Shown here in pieces: positions 25,161-33,154 of a stretch of 64,000 nucleotides of DNA (the first letter of the stretch is position 1; every line of letters starts with the position of its first letter). The notes under the pieces are model-generated. The model worked only from the letters and a program-made list of their open reading frames with translations, searched no databases and was not told where the DNA came from. The position numbers were made by a program, and so were the translations under genes. The DNA comes from Flavobacteriaceae bacterium YJPT1-3 (GTDB taxonomy: Bacteria > Bacteroidota > Bacteroidia > Flavobacteriales > Flavobacteriaceae): positions 3,042,501-3,106,500 of the forward strand of contig CP123444.1 of the NCBI GenBank assembly GCA_029866965.1. The letters run 5' to 3'.

Positions 25161-25733
25161 TTGGAAGATCCTATTCGATTGTTTACTACCTGGCTAGAAA
25201 AACAAAAGGCCAACGCACAATCAGCCTTAGCAGATGCCGTTTGTTTATCGACTATCGGACTTGATACTTTTCCGAACACGCGGTTTGTTTCGCTAAAAGA
25301 CGTGCGCGATGGAACCTTTATTATCACTGGATCTACCGCTTCCCTCAAGGGCCAGGAAATTGCAGACCACCCCTCAGTTGCCCTAACCTTTTGGTGGCCA
25401 GAAACCATGCGTCAGGTTCGTATCCAAGGTACAGCCAATCCGATCACTACAACCCTGGCTCAGCTTTACTTTAACGAACGCAGTGAGCGATCTCGAGCCA
25501 TTTCTAGAGTTTCTAAACAAGGAAAATATCTAACTTCTATAGAAGAGTTGCAAGATAAGATAGAACGGACTCTGCTCCATCCTGATGCCTTACAAAAACC
25601 CGAAGATTGGGGTGGATATGCTATTACACCCTTGCGAATGGAATTTATGAATTTTAAAGAAGACCGTTTTCACGAACGGTTGCTTTTTAGTTATGAGCAA
25701 GATAACTGGATTCGGAGGAGACTACAACCATAA
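25161..25733 (+). CDS. PNPOx-like flavin-binding protein (PdxH-related)
   Basis: TTG 25161 gives 190 residues. PNTRFVSLKDVRDGTFIITGSTASLKGQEIADHPSVALTFWWPETMRQVRIQG matches the FMN-binding core of pyridoxamine 5'-phosphate oxidase. YFNERSERSRAISRVSKQG, then the C-terminal ITPLRMEFMNFKEDRFHERLLFSYEQDNWIRRRLQP with the R-L-x-P ending, continue the match. This is close to true PdxH, though the protein is somewhat shorter than E. coli PdxH (218). It would oxidise PNP/PMP to PLP in the cytosol. A second paralogue elsewhere cannot be excluded, so the gene symbol is withheld. Confidence 0.82.
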   Translation: MEDPIRLFTTWLEKQKANAQSALADAVCLSTIGLDTFPNTRFVSLKDVRDGTFIITGSTASLKGQEIADHPSVALTFWWPETMRQVRIQGTANPITTTLAQLYFNERSERSRAISRVSKQGKYLTSIEELQDKIERTLLHPDALQKPEDWGGYAITPLRMEFMNFKEDRFHERLLFSYEQDNWIRRRLQP

Positions 25734-25808
25734 TTACTGAAATGCTAGTTTGAAACTATTCGTAGCACTTCAATAAATGCTTATCTTATAATTCCTAAAC
25801 CAGTAAAA

Positions 25809-26666
25809 ATGCTTAAATATCATTTCCTGCTTGGACTCCTTGCCCTGTCCTTATTATCCTGTAAGTCTCAGGAAGAAATTCTCTTCTCTTCTGGTCGAGC
25901 GGGCAATTCTGATATCTATCTTATGAACGGAAACGGCGAGAACGTGCAACAACTCACCAGCAGCGAAGCAGAAGAATGGGCTCCGGTCTGGATGGATGAC
26001 CTGACCATTTCTTTTCTTCGACAGCAGGGTGACATCATCACCAGATACGGATTTAATATTAAAACAAAAGAAGCGTTTGAACTTCCACAGCCGGTAGAAT
26101 GCCGCCTGGACGATAAAAATGCACTCTATGCGCTCGGAAGTCAGGATTATGTGTTTTCCTGTAATGACGATCTCTTTCTCTACCGCAGTGCGAAACAAAA
26201 AACTCAAAATCTCACCCAAAATATCCCCGGAAAATCCCGCTATCCCAGTTGGAATCAAATCGGAGACCGACTGCTTTTTACCAATGATCAATTAGGAAGC
26301 AATGATATTTACGAACTGAATCTTCGGGATCAATCCCTGCGACTCATCATTAGCAGTCCGGCCAATGACGAGCGGGCCGAATACTCGCCCAAGGAGGATC
26401 TGATCGTTTATAGTTCCGATCAGGAGGAGGGCGGGAATCAGGAGATCCTGCTTTTTAATGTGAACACCAAAACTTCTGAAAATATCAGTCGGAGTCCCGG
26501 TACGGAACTCATCGCCCGTTTTTCCACTTCCGGCGAAACGATCTATTACGGCAGTAATAAGGACGGGAATTGGGAGCTCTACCGCTATCATCTTCGCGAT
26601 AAGACCACCCAACGCCTGACCAATGATCCGGCTTTTGATGGAGATCCGCGGGTAAACAAGTTTTAA
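25809..26666 (+). CDS. TolB-like beta-propeller lipoprotein
   Basis: This 285-residue protein has a signal with lipobox Leu-Ser-Cys (about residue 18). Repeated WD40-like PD40 motifs follow: FSSGRAGNSDIYLMNGNG, FTNDQLGSNDIYELNLRD, YSSDQEEGGNQEILLFNVN and YGSNKDGNWELYRYHLRD. This suggests a TolB-type six-bladed propeller (about five to six repeats). Such proteins are periplasmic or outer-membrane and mediate protein contacts. No Tol-Pal genes lie nearby. A strong bidirectional terminator follows. Confidence 0.85.
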   Translation: MLKYHFLLGLLALSLLSCKSQEEILFSSGRAGNSDIYLMNGNGENVQQLTSSEAEEWAPVWMDDLTISFLRQQGDIITRYGFNIKTKEAFELPQPVECRLDDKNALYALGSQDYVFSCNDDLFLYRSAKQKTQNLTQNIPGKSRYPSWNQIGDRLLFTNDQLGSNDIYELNLRDQSLRLIISSPANDERAEYSPKEDLIVYSSDQEEGGNQEILLFNVNTKTSENISRSPGTELIARFSTSGETIYYGSNKDGNWELYRYHLRDKTTQRLTNDPAFDGDPRVNKF

Positions 26667-26693
26667 AAAGGCTATACCACTACCGCATAAAAA

Positions 26694-26715
26694 AACCCTC
26701 GCTAGAGCGAGGGTT
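26694..26715. terminator. bidirectional hairpin terminator
   Basis: AACCCTCGCT-AG-AGCGAGGGTT is a perfect 10-bp stem between convergent genes. It is preceded by an A-run, serving the minus-strand csbD-like gene, and is weakly T-rich on the plus side. Confidence 0.8.
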
Positions 26716-26734
26716 CTATCTTCTGATCAATAGC

Positions 26735-26920
26735 CTACAGCTTATCGATCTCGTCTTTCAGTTGTTCTTTGGTCTTCCCGGTCTTTTCTTGCAGACGACC
26801 CAACATCTCATCAAATTTTCCTTCACTATAGGTAGTATCATCATCAGTGACGTTTCCGTACTTCTGCTTAAATTTTCCTTTGACCTGATTCCATTTTCCT
26901 TTTAATTGCTCTTCGTTCAT
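26735..26920 (-). CDS. CsbD-family stress protein
   Basis: This 61-residue protein has the family pattern from the N-terminus: MNEEQLKGKWNQVKGKFKQKYGNVTDDD, with EGKFDEMLGRLQEKTGKTKEQLKDEI. CsbD-like proteins are small, charged, three-helix proteins induced by general stress in many bacteria; their biochemical role is unclear. It is convergent with the TolB-like gene and shares its terminator. Confidence 0.88.
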   Translation of the reverse strand: MNEEQLKGKWNQVKGKFKQKYGNVTDDDTTYSEGKFDEMLGRLQEKTGKTKEQLKDEIDKL

Positions 26921-27033
26921 TGTCTCGGTTTTTATAAGTTTATACTCTAATATACAGAGCCAGTCCGCCTTTTTGCGTCAACAGAATGCCAATATTCGTG
27001 CTGAGCTCGTTAAGAATTGTTAAACCGTATCTT

Positions 27034-27555
27034 ATGAAACCGCTATTCGCCCTTTGTTGTCTCGCTCTTCTCTTATCCTGTAAAGGTGATCCCAAGCAGG
27101 AGGAAACCGCAGAAGAGGTGGCGGTGACCACCTATTACCTCATCCGCCATGCCGAAAAAGACCGCTCCAATCCGGAGGAGAAAGATCCGGCACTTACGGA
27201 AGAAGGGCATCAACGAGCGCAACGCTGGGCACGTCATTTTAAAGATATTACTTTAGATGCGGTGTATTCTACCGACTATGCGCGCACCACCTCCACCGCC
27301 GTGCCCACCGCTATCGACCACGATCTGGAAGTCCAGCTCTACGATCCCAATGCATTATACGATGATGCTTTCGCGAAAGCGACTCAGGGAAAAACCGTTT
27401 TGATTGTAGGGCATAGCAATACCACTCCGGCCTTTGCCAACGCCATCATGGGAAAGCAGACCTTCAAAGCCATGAGCGACGGTGACAATGCCAGCCTGTT
27501 TAAGGTGGTCATTCAAGGTAAACAAAAGGAGGCCTCCCGAACCTTTGTCAATTAA
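27034..27555 (+). CDS. histidine phosphatase lipoprotein (SixA/PGM type)
   Basis: ATG 27034 gives 173 residues. The lipobox Leu-Leu-Ser-Cys sits near residue 16. The phosphatase has RHAE (YLIRHAEKD), the conserved LTEEGHQRAQ, DAVYSTDYARTTSTA and the second His in VGHSNTTP. Extracytoplasmic histidine phosphatases often act on phosphorylated small molecules. The last 4 bp overlap the stop of the convergent DUF6503 gene. The palindrome at 27367 encodes AFAKA. Confidence 0.88.
   Translation: MKPLFALCCLALLLSCKGDPKQEETAEEVAVTTYYLIRHAEKDRSNPEEKDPALTEEGHQRAQRWARHFKDITLDAVYSTDYARTTSTAVPTAIDHDLEVQLYDPNALYDDAFAKATQGKTVLIVGHSNTTPAFANAIMGKQTFKAMSDGDNASLFKVVIQGKQKEASRTFVN
27367..27380. repeat. GCTTTCGCGAAAGC palindrome (exact)
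   Basis: Lies inside the histidine phosphatase gene and is read as AFAKA. Confidence 0.95.
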
Positions 27556-28319
27556 CAGGCCGGACAGGGGGCCACGCTGATATTTTCTAATTCGATCTTG
27601 GAAAGCAGTTCGAGCTGATCGGTCTCGTATAAGGAATCTAAGGATTCCAAAGGCGGAAACGTAGCCTCTGGCTTGTAGTTGCGGTAATCCACAAAACGAA
27701 TCCCCTCGATGACCCGTGGATTGTAGGCTTCTCGAAAACGGGTGCCTCCACCGTTCACCTGATAGTTGTAGGCGAGATAATCGACGGTAAAATCTTCGGT
27801 ACTGATCCAATATACATACTCATCGTCATAATCATCGCCTCCCCCTTCCCGGGCAAAAGTGACCCCGATCAGGTAATACTCTTTTCCATGAACCGTAGTC
27901 TTACCCTTAAGGGTTTTGTTGACGGCGGCAGCGTTCAAACCGTAAGGCAAAACGGAGAAGTAATGCACCGAGTTGACTGAATTCCCGTATTTACTCTGCA
28001 GGCTGTCGGGTAAAGGTACGGCCTGAAGCTGCTCAAAACGTTCAAAACCGGCATTGTCCAGAATATCTCTACGTTCTTCACAGTTCTCATCGGTACAACG
28101 CTCATACTGGTATTCCCCACCCTGCCGTTTGGCCCGGTAGTGGTAATCACGGAATTTAAAGGCAATGCTGCTGTTCGCTATAGTAGCTCCGCCCACTACT
28201 TCTATAGCCCGATCTACGATCTCCTGGGCCGTTAGCTCCTTAGACTTCGACTGGCAGGCGATCACCGCTAACAGAAAAAGGCCGGTAAAAATAGATAAGA
28301 TCATAGAAGAAGTCCGCAT
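27552..28319 (-). CDS. DUF6503 lipoprotein
   Basis: This 255-residue lipoprotein (lipobox Ile-Ala-Cys at about 22) has the DUF6503 pattern: AQEIVDRAIEVVGGATIANSSIAFKFRDYHYRAKR early, then YHYFSVLPYGLNAAAVNKTLKGKTTVHGKEYYLIGVTF and YWISTEDFTVDYLAYNY. The fold is LolA/LppX-like, suggesting lipid binding between membranes (inference). The C-terminus ends in a CPAC pair. It is convergent and slightly overlapping with the histidine phosphatase. Confidence 0.82.
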   Translation of the reverse strand: MRTSSMILSIFTGLFLLAVIACQSKSKELTAQEIVDRAIEVVGGATIANSSIAFKFRDYHYRAKRQGGEYQYERCTDENCEERRDILDNAGFERFEQLQAVPLPDSLQSKYGNSVNSVHYFSVLPYGLNAAAVNKTLKGKTTVHGKEYYLIGVTFAREGGGDDYDDEYVYWISTEDFTVDYLAYNYQVNGGGTRFREAYNPRVIEGIRFVDYRNYKPEATFPPLESLDSLYETDQLELLSKIELENISVAPCPAC

Positions 28320-28383
28320 AGCTGTGGTTTCGTTAAGATTAGTGTAAAATTACAGAAACTAGTTCGTACCCTCGCTTTTTTCT

Positions 28384-28392
28384 TAATTTTAG
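28384..28392 (+). promoter_or_regulatory. possible -7 box for smpB
   Basis: TAATTTTAG ends 3 bp before the smpB ATG, implying a nearly leaderless transcript if used. Confidence 0.25.
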
Positions 28393-28395
28393 GCC

Positions 28396-28857
28396 ATGCA
28401 GCAGAATACCATCAACATCAAGAATAAACGCGCCAAGTTCGAATACGAATTTCTGGATACTTACGTGGCGGGTATTAAACTAGCGGGTACAGAGATCAAA
28501 TCCATACGGGAAGGAAAAGCATCCATCGCCGAAGGCTTCTGTGAATTTGAGAATGGGGAACTCTTTGTCATCAACATGACCATACAGCCCTACTCCCACG
28601 CCACCCATTTTAATCACGATCCAAAAAATGCGCGCAAGTTGCTGCTGAACCGGCGCGAACTCAACAAACTGGAGAAGGAAGTGCGCAATAGCGGACTCAC
28701 CATCATTCCCCTGCACCTCTTTATCAATGAACGCGGACTCGCCAAATTAAAGATCGCTCTGGCGCGCGGAAAGAAATTGTACGATAAACGGGAAAGCATC
28801 AAAGAGCGGGACAGCAAACGTAACCTCAGCCGCATCAAAAAAGCCTTCAACAACTAA
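28396..28857 (+). CDS. smpB: SsrA-binding protein SmpB
   Basis: This 153-residue protein shows IKNKRAKFEYEFLDTYVAGIKLAGTEIKSIREGKASI, EGFCEFENGELFVINM, and the C-terminal GKKLYDKRESIKERDSKRNLSR tail that enters the ribosome decoding site. SmpB binds tmRNA and rescues stalled ribosomes. Length is normal. The tmRNA gene itself is not in this window. The DUF5686 gene starts one base after its stop, so they are probably cotranscribed. Confidence 0.96.
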   Translation: MQQNTINIKNKRAKFEYEFLDTYVAGIKLAGTEIKSIREGKASIAEGFCEFENGELFVINMTIQPYSHATHFNHDPKNARKLLLNRRELNKLEKEVRNSGLTIIPLHLFINERGLAKLKIALARGKKLYDKRESIKERDSKRNLSRIKKAFNN

Positions 28858-28858
28858 G

Positions 28859-31339
28859 ATGAAATACCTTATCGCCCTCTGTGGTCTACTCGTTACCCTA
28901 TCCGGAGGGAGTCAAGTGGTTGGCAAAGTAACCGATGAGGCAGGTGCCTCCCTGCCTTACGTCAATATCTATTTGCAAGACAGCTACACCGGCACCACCA
29001 CCAATGCCGATGGCAATTATAAATTGGAGCTGGAAAAAACCGGGACCTACACCCTGGTCTATCAGTTTTTAGGCTATCAGCGACTGCAAAAAGAGGTCAA
29101 CATCGATCGTTTTCCTTACATCTTGAATGTGAGTCTTCAACCGGAGACCACTTCATTGGATGAGGTGGTCGTCTCCTCAGACGTCAATCCTGCCGATCGC
29201 ATCATCCGGGAAACCATAGCCAAACGCAAGGCTTATTTGGAGAAGACCGACGCATTTACCGCTGATTTCTACTCTCGCGGACTCTGGCGCATCGAAAACG
29301 CCCCTGAGAAAATTCTGGGCCAGGAAATAGGGGATCTGGGCGGCGGCCTCGATTCTACACGCTCCGGCATCATCTACCTCAGTGAAACGATCTCTGAAAT
29401 TGCCGTGCGTCGCCCCAATGATTTTGAAGAACGCATCGTGGCCAGCAAGGTAAGTGGCAACGATAACGGCTTCAGCTTCAACAGTGCGCAGGAAGCGAAT
29501 TTCTCCTTCTACGACAACACGGTCGATCTCAATGTTCCCATGGTCTCTCCCATTGCGCGTAACGCTTTTTCCTATTACGACTATCGACTGCTGGGTGCTT
29601 TTTATGAAGAAGGAAAGCTCATCAATAAGATCGAGGTCACTCCCAAGCGTCCTAAAGACCGGGTGTTCAATGGCGTAATCTACATCGTGGAAGACGACTG
29701 GCAACTATACGGACTGGAGCTCAAGACCAACGGGGAAGCCATTCAGGTGCCCGTGGTCGAAAACCTGATTTTCCGGCAGAATTTTAAATACGATCCGAAC
29801 ACCGAACAATGGATCAAGATCTTACAGACCATCGATTTCAGCTTTAAATTCCTGGGCTTCGAAGGCGATGGCCGCTTTACTGCAGGCTATAGCAACTATG
29901 AGTTCGATCCTACATTCTCACGAAACCGCTTTGGTGCAGAAGTGCTCAGTTTTGAGCCCGAAGCGAATAAAAAAGACAGCATTTTCTGGAAAGGGATCCG
30001 CCCGGTACCCCTGACTGACGAAGAGCTGAATGACTACATCAAAAAAGACAGTCTACAAGTCATTCGAAAGAGCGAAAAATACCTGGATTCACTGGACGCA
30101 CGCAGCAATAAATTTTCGCCCTTGTCCCCCGTATTCGGATACACCTACACCAACAGCTACGATCGTTGGCAATTGGCTTTTGAAGGGCCTCTAACCGATA
30201 TTCAGTTTAACACCATCCAGGGCTGGCACGGTACCTTGGGACTCTCCTTCAACAGCTGGAGTGATGAGAATTATACCCGCTATTTTTCCGCTTTCGCGAA
30301 AGCGAACTACGGCTTTTCCGATGATCAGTTACGCTTTACCGCAGGCTTGTCCATGCGCTTCAATCGCACCAATAGGCGCTATCTGGCTCTTTCCGGGGGT
30401 CGTGCCCTTCGGCAATTCAATCCGCAAGAGCCCATTTCACCTTTGATCAATACGGCGGCTTCTTTGAATTTTGAACGCAACTACCTCAAGGCCTACGACC
30501 TGCATTTTGCACGTATCGACTACTCGGAAGAATTGGTCAATGGCTTCCGACTGTACGCCAATCTGGCCTACGAAGAGCGTCAACCTCTGTTCAATACCAC
30601 TGATCAGACTTGGTTTCCTCAAGACGATATCCAGTATACCAGCAACAATCCGCTGGACCCTAGCAATTTTACCAGCGCGGCCATTACCCGGCACGAGATC
30701 GTCAAGACCAGCATCACCGGGCGCTTTCGGTTTGGACAGAAGTACATGAGCTATCCAGACGGCAAATTCAACCTGGAAAATGAAGACTACCCTACCCTCT
30801 TCCTGACCTACGAAAAAGGCTTTGGAGCCTCAGAAGACGGCCTGGAATTCGACCAAGTGCGCATACAGGCGCAGCAGGACCTTAATCTGGGCAATAAGGG
30901 TACTCTGGGCTACAACCTAAAAGCCGGTACCTTTTTCAATGCTGCCAATGAAATCAGCTTTGTCGATTATCAGCATTTTAACGGCAATCAAACCCGGGTA
31001 GGCACCAGCGGTCGTTACCTCAACACCTTTAACCTCATGCCCTATTATGAGCGCAGTACCAACCAGAATTACCTGGAAGGCCATCTGGAACACGATTTTA
31101 AGGGATGGATCCTTGGTAAAATTCCGGGCATCAACCAACTCAATTTCAATCTGATCGCCGGGGCGCACGTCCTCGCCACCCGCGATGCCAAACCCTACTA
31201 TGAATTTTCGGTGGGCATGGACAACATCGGCTGGGGGAAATACCGCCTTCTACGCCTGGATTATGTGCGCTCCTACAACCAGGGTGATGGATTTGGCGCC
31301 CTGATCTTCGGACTCAAGTTTCTTGATTTTCTCAACTAA
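28859..31339 (+). CDS. DUF5686 outer-membrane protein with carboxypeptidase-regulatory domain
   Basis: This 826-residue protein begins with a signal peptide to about residue 18. A carboxypeptidase D regulatory-like domain (VVGKVTDEAGASLPYVNIY, residues about 20-105) follows, leading to a plug-like link (SLDEVVVSS) and a long beta-barrel typical of DUF5686. Alternating aromatic strands run to the C-terminal GFGALIFGLKFLDFLN. It resembles small-plug outer-membrane proteins of Bacteroidota, but no TonB box or SusD partner is adjacent, so transport substrate is unknown. The palindrome at 30290 encodes AFAKA. Confidence 0.88.
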   Translation: MKYLIALCGLLVTLSGGSQVVGKVTDEAGASLPYVNIYLQDSYTGTTTNADGNYKLELEKTGTYTLVYQFLGYQRLQKEVNIDRFPYILNVSLQPETTSLDEVVVSSDVNPADRIIRETIAKRKAYLEKTDAFTADFYSRGLWRIENAPEKILGQEIGDLGGGLDSTRSGIIYLSETISEIAVRRPNDFEERIVASKVSGNDNGFSFNSAQEANFSFYDNTVDLNVPMVSPIARNAFSYYDYRLLGAFYEEGKLINKIEVTPKRPKDRVFNGVIYIVEDDWQLYGLELKTNGEAIQVPVVENLIFRQNFKYDPNTEQWIKILQTIDFSFKFLGFEGDGRFTAGYSNYEFDPTFSRNRFGAEVLSFEPEANKKDSIFWKGIRPVPLTDEELNDYIKKDSLQVIRKSEKYLDSLDARSNKFSPLSPVFGYTYTNSYDRWQLAFEGPLTDIQFNTIQGWHGTLGLSFNSWSDENYTRYFSAFAKANYGFSDDQLRFTAGLSMRFNRTNRRYLALSGGRALRQFNPQEPISPLINTAASLNFERNYLKAYDLHFARIDYSEELVNGFRLYANLAYEERQPLFNTTDQTWFPQDDIQYTSNNPLDPSNFTSAAITRHEIVKTSITGRFRFGQKYMSYPDGKFNLENEDYPTLFLTYEKGFGASEDGLEFDQVRIQAQQDLNLGNKGTLGYNLKAGTFFNAANEISFVDYQHFNGNQTRVGTSGRYLNTFNLMPYYERSTNQNYLEGHLEHDFKGWILGKIPGINQLNFNLIAGAHVLATRDAKPYYEFSVGMDNIGWGKYRLLRLDYVRSYNQGDGFGALIFGLKFLDFLN
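30290..30303. repeat. GCTTTCGCGAAAGC palindrome (exact)
   Basis: Lies inside the DUF5686 gene and is read as AFAKA. Confidence 0.95.
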
Positions 31340-31357
31340 GCAGCCGCCGGGGTGGTG

Positions 31358-31416
31358 AGCGCTAACGAGCGCATGCGAGTAGGCTTTGCGCAGCAAAGAG
31401 CAAGACGCAGTCTTGA
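31358..31416. repeat. cluster of three mini-hairpins (REP-like)
   Basis: Three adjacent dyads lie between convergent genes: GCGCT-AACG-AGCGC, CTTTGC-GCA-GCAAAG (31384-31398) and CAAGAC-GCA-GTCTTG (31401-31415). The last two share stem length and the GCA loop. Confidence 0.75.
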
Positions 31417-31421
31417 AACGA

Positions 31422-31448
31422 TACAGTCGGTAGTCGGTAGTCGGTAGT
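31422..31448. repeat. 7-bp tandem repeat AGTCGGT
   Basis: AGTCGGT occurs three times in a row, followed by a partial AGTC, directly after the mini-hairpins and before the stop of pcm. Confidence 0.8.
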
Positions 31449-31454
31449 CAAGAA

Positions 31455-32096
31455 TCAATTCCGATCCTCCAACATAGGCACAAATCGGAAGGCGCCAAAC
31501 TCTTCCTTATCAAAGGCTTTGGGACCGGTGCGTATAAAACGGGTCATGATCTGATCTTCATCCCCCACCGGAATGACGAGTCGGCCACCGACTTTCAATT
31601 GCTCCAGCAAGGCTTCAGGCACGAAGGGTGCGCCCGCAGTCACGATAATACTGTCAAAGGGTGCCTCTTCGGGAAGACCTTTATACCCATCCCCAAAAAT
31701 AAGCTGCTTGGGACGGTACCCCAGCTTGGCCAAAAAGCGCTGGGTCTGCTTAAATAATTTCTGTTGGCGCTCGATAGAATACACCCGAGCCCCCAGTTCG
31801 CATAATACCGCACATTGATAACCGCTTCCGGTACCGATCTCCAGCACCTTATCGTCCTTCTTCACCTCCAACAGTTCGGTCTGAAAAGCCACAGTATAGG
31901 GCTGCGAGATGGTTTGCCCAGCCGCGATCGGAAAGGCTTTGTCCTGATAGGCGTGAGCCTCAAAACCACTATCCATGAATAAATGACGCGGTATGCTCCC
32001 AATGGCGTCCAACACGCGCCGATCTTCAATTCCTTTTCCGGCCACCGTCTCCTTCAACTGGCGGCGCATGCCCTGATGTTTTGGGGTGTCTTTCAT
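31455..32096 (-). CDS. pcm: protein-L-isoaspartate O-methyltransferase
   Basis: From the ATG at 32096 the protein is 213 residues (MKDTPKHQGMRRQL). Family motifs are IPRHLFMD, AFPIAAGQTISQPYTVA, VLEIGTGSGYQCAVLCELG (SAM loop) and PFDSIIVTAGAPFVPEALLEQLKVGG. It methylates abnormal L-isoaspartyl residues for repair in the cytosol. The extension upstream to 32165 would overlap the divergent promoter and is not conserved. The gene is divergent from the Gfo/Idh oxidoreductase. Confidence 0.93.
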   Translation of the reverse strand: MKDTPKHQGMRRQLKETVAGKGIEDRRVLDAIGSIPRHLFMDSGFEAHAYQDKAFPIAAGQTISQPYTVAFQTELLEVKKDDKVLEIGTGSGYQCAVLCELGARVYSIERQQKLFKQTQRFLAKLGYRPKQLIFGDGYKGLPEEAPFDSIIVTAGAPFVPEALLEQLKVGGRLVIPVGDEDQIMTRFIRTGPKAFDKEEFGAFRFVPMLEDRN

Positions 32097-32125
32097 ACGG
32101 CCTAAAATACGTAGATTTTTTAGTG

Positions 32126-32143
32126 GGCGAAAGCGATTTCGCC
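32126..32143. promoter_or_regulatory. inverted repeat GGCGAAA-GCGA-TTTCGCC in a divergent promoter
   Basis: A 7+4+7 dyad lies near the middle of the 80 bp between the starts of pcm (32096) and the oxidoreductase (32177). TTATTTTTAC at 32153-32162 could be the plus-strand -7 box. Confidence 0.35.
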
Positions 32144-32176
32144 TGCAAAATCTTATTTTTACCAAAACACAAAAAC

Positions 32177-33136
32177 ATGCTAAAAGCTGGCGTTTTGGGT
32201 GCCGGACACCTGGGCAAAATCCATCTCAAACTTTTAAAACAATCTCCCGCTTATGAACTGGTAGGCTTCTTTGACGCCGATCAGGAAGCCAGCGCCAAGA
32301 TCGAATCGGAACTGGGCTACACTTCCTTCCCCACTATGGAAGCCCTCATCGCCGCCTGCGACATGGTGGACGTAGTGACCCCTACCAGCTATCATTTTGA
32401 GTGTGCCAAAAAAGTGATCGAAGCCGGTAAACATCTTTTTATCGAAAAACCCATCACCCAAACCGTAGAAGAAGCTGAAGAACTGCTCGCCCTGGCAAAA
32501 AAACACCGGGTTAAAGGGCAGGTAGGACACGTAGAACGCTTCAATCCGGCCTTTATGGCGGTCAGTCATACCATCAACAATCCCATGTTTATCGAAGCGC
32601 ATCGCCTGGCCGAGTTCAATCCCCGAGGTACTGATGTACCCGTGGTGCTGGACTTGATGATACACGACATCGATGCGATCCTGAGTGTGGTGAAAAGTAA
32701 AGTAAAGCAGATCAGCGCCAGCGGTGTTTCGGTCATTAGTGACACCCCAGACATTGCCAATGCCCGTATTGAATTTGAAAACGGCTGCGTGGCCAATCTG
32801 ACCGCTAGTCGGATCTCCATGAAAAACATGCGGAAATCGCGCTTCTTCCAACGAGACGCCTACATTTCTGTAGATTTCCTCACCAAAAAAGTGGAGGTAG
32901 TGCGTATGAAAGATGCTCCGGAAGATCCGGATGATTTTGCCATGATTCTGCAAAATGCCGAGGGTATCAAAAAACAGATCTATTTTGACAATCCGGAGGT
33001 GAATGCAAACAACGCCATACTGGATGAGCTGGAAGCTTTCGCGAAAGCGATACATGAAGATTCCACCCCGGTCGTCTCCCTGGAACAAGGCACCGATGCG
33101 CTGCGGGTGGCCAAACAAGTCATTGCCAATTTTTAA
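32177..33136 (+). CDS. Gfo/Idh/MocA-family oxidoreductase
   Basis: ATG 32177 gives 319 residues. GVLGAGHLGKIHLKLL is the N-terminal nucleotide-binding motif, EAGKHLFIEKPITQTVEEAEELL holds the catalytic EKP lysine, and GHVERFNPAF with the later LDLMIHDIDAIL follow in the C-terminal sheet domain. It oxidises a sugar or cyclitol-type substrate with NAD(P). The substrate is not evident. It precedes the 3-hydroxyacyl-CoA dehydrogenase by 18 bp. The palindrome at 33035 encodes AFAKA. Confidence 0.92.
   Translation: MLKAGVLGAGHLGKIHLKLLKQSPAYELVGFFDADQEASAKIESELGYTSFPTMEALIAACDMVDVVTPTSYHFECAKKVIEAGKHLFIEKPITQTVEEAEELLALAKKHRVKGQVGHVERFNPAFMAVSHTINNPMFIEAHRLAEFNPRGTDVPVVLDLMIHDIDAILSVVKSKVKQISASGVSVISDTPDIANARIEFENGCVANLTASRISMKNMRKSRFFQRDAYISVDFLTKKVEVVRMKDAPEDPDDFAMILQNAEGIKKQIYFDNPEVNANNAILDELEAFAKAIHEDSTPVVSLEQGTDALRVAKQVIANF
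33035..33048. repeat. GCTTTCGCGAAAGC palindrome (exact)
   Basis: Lies inside the Gfo/Idh gene and is read as AFAKA. Confidence 0.95.
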
Positions 33137-33154
33137 TTCAATAAAATCAATCTT

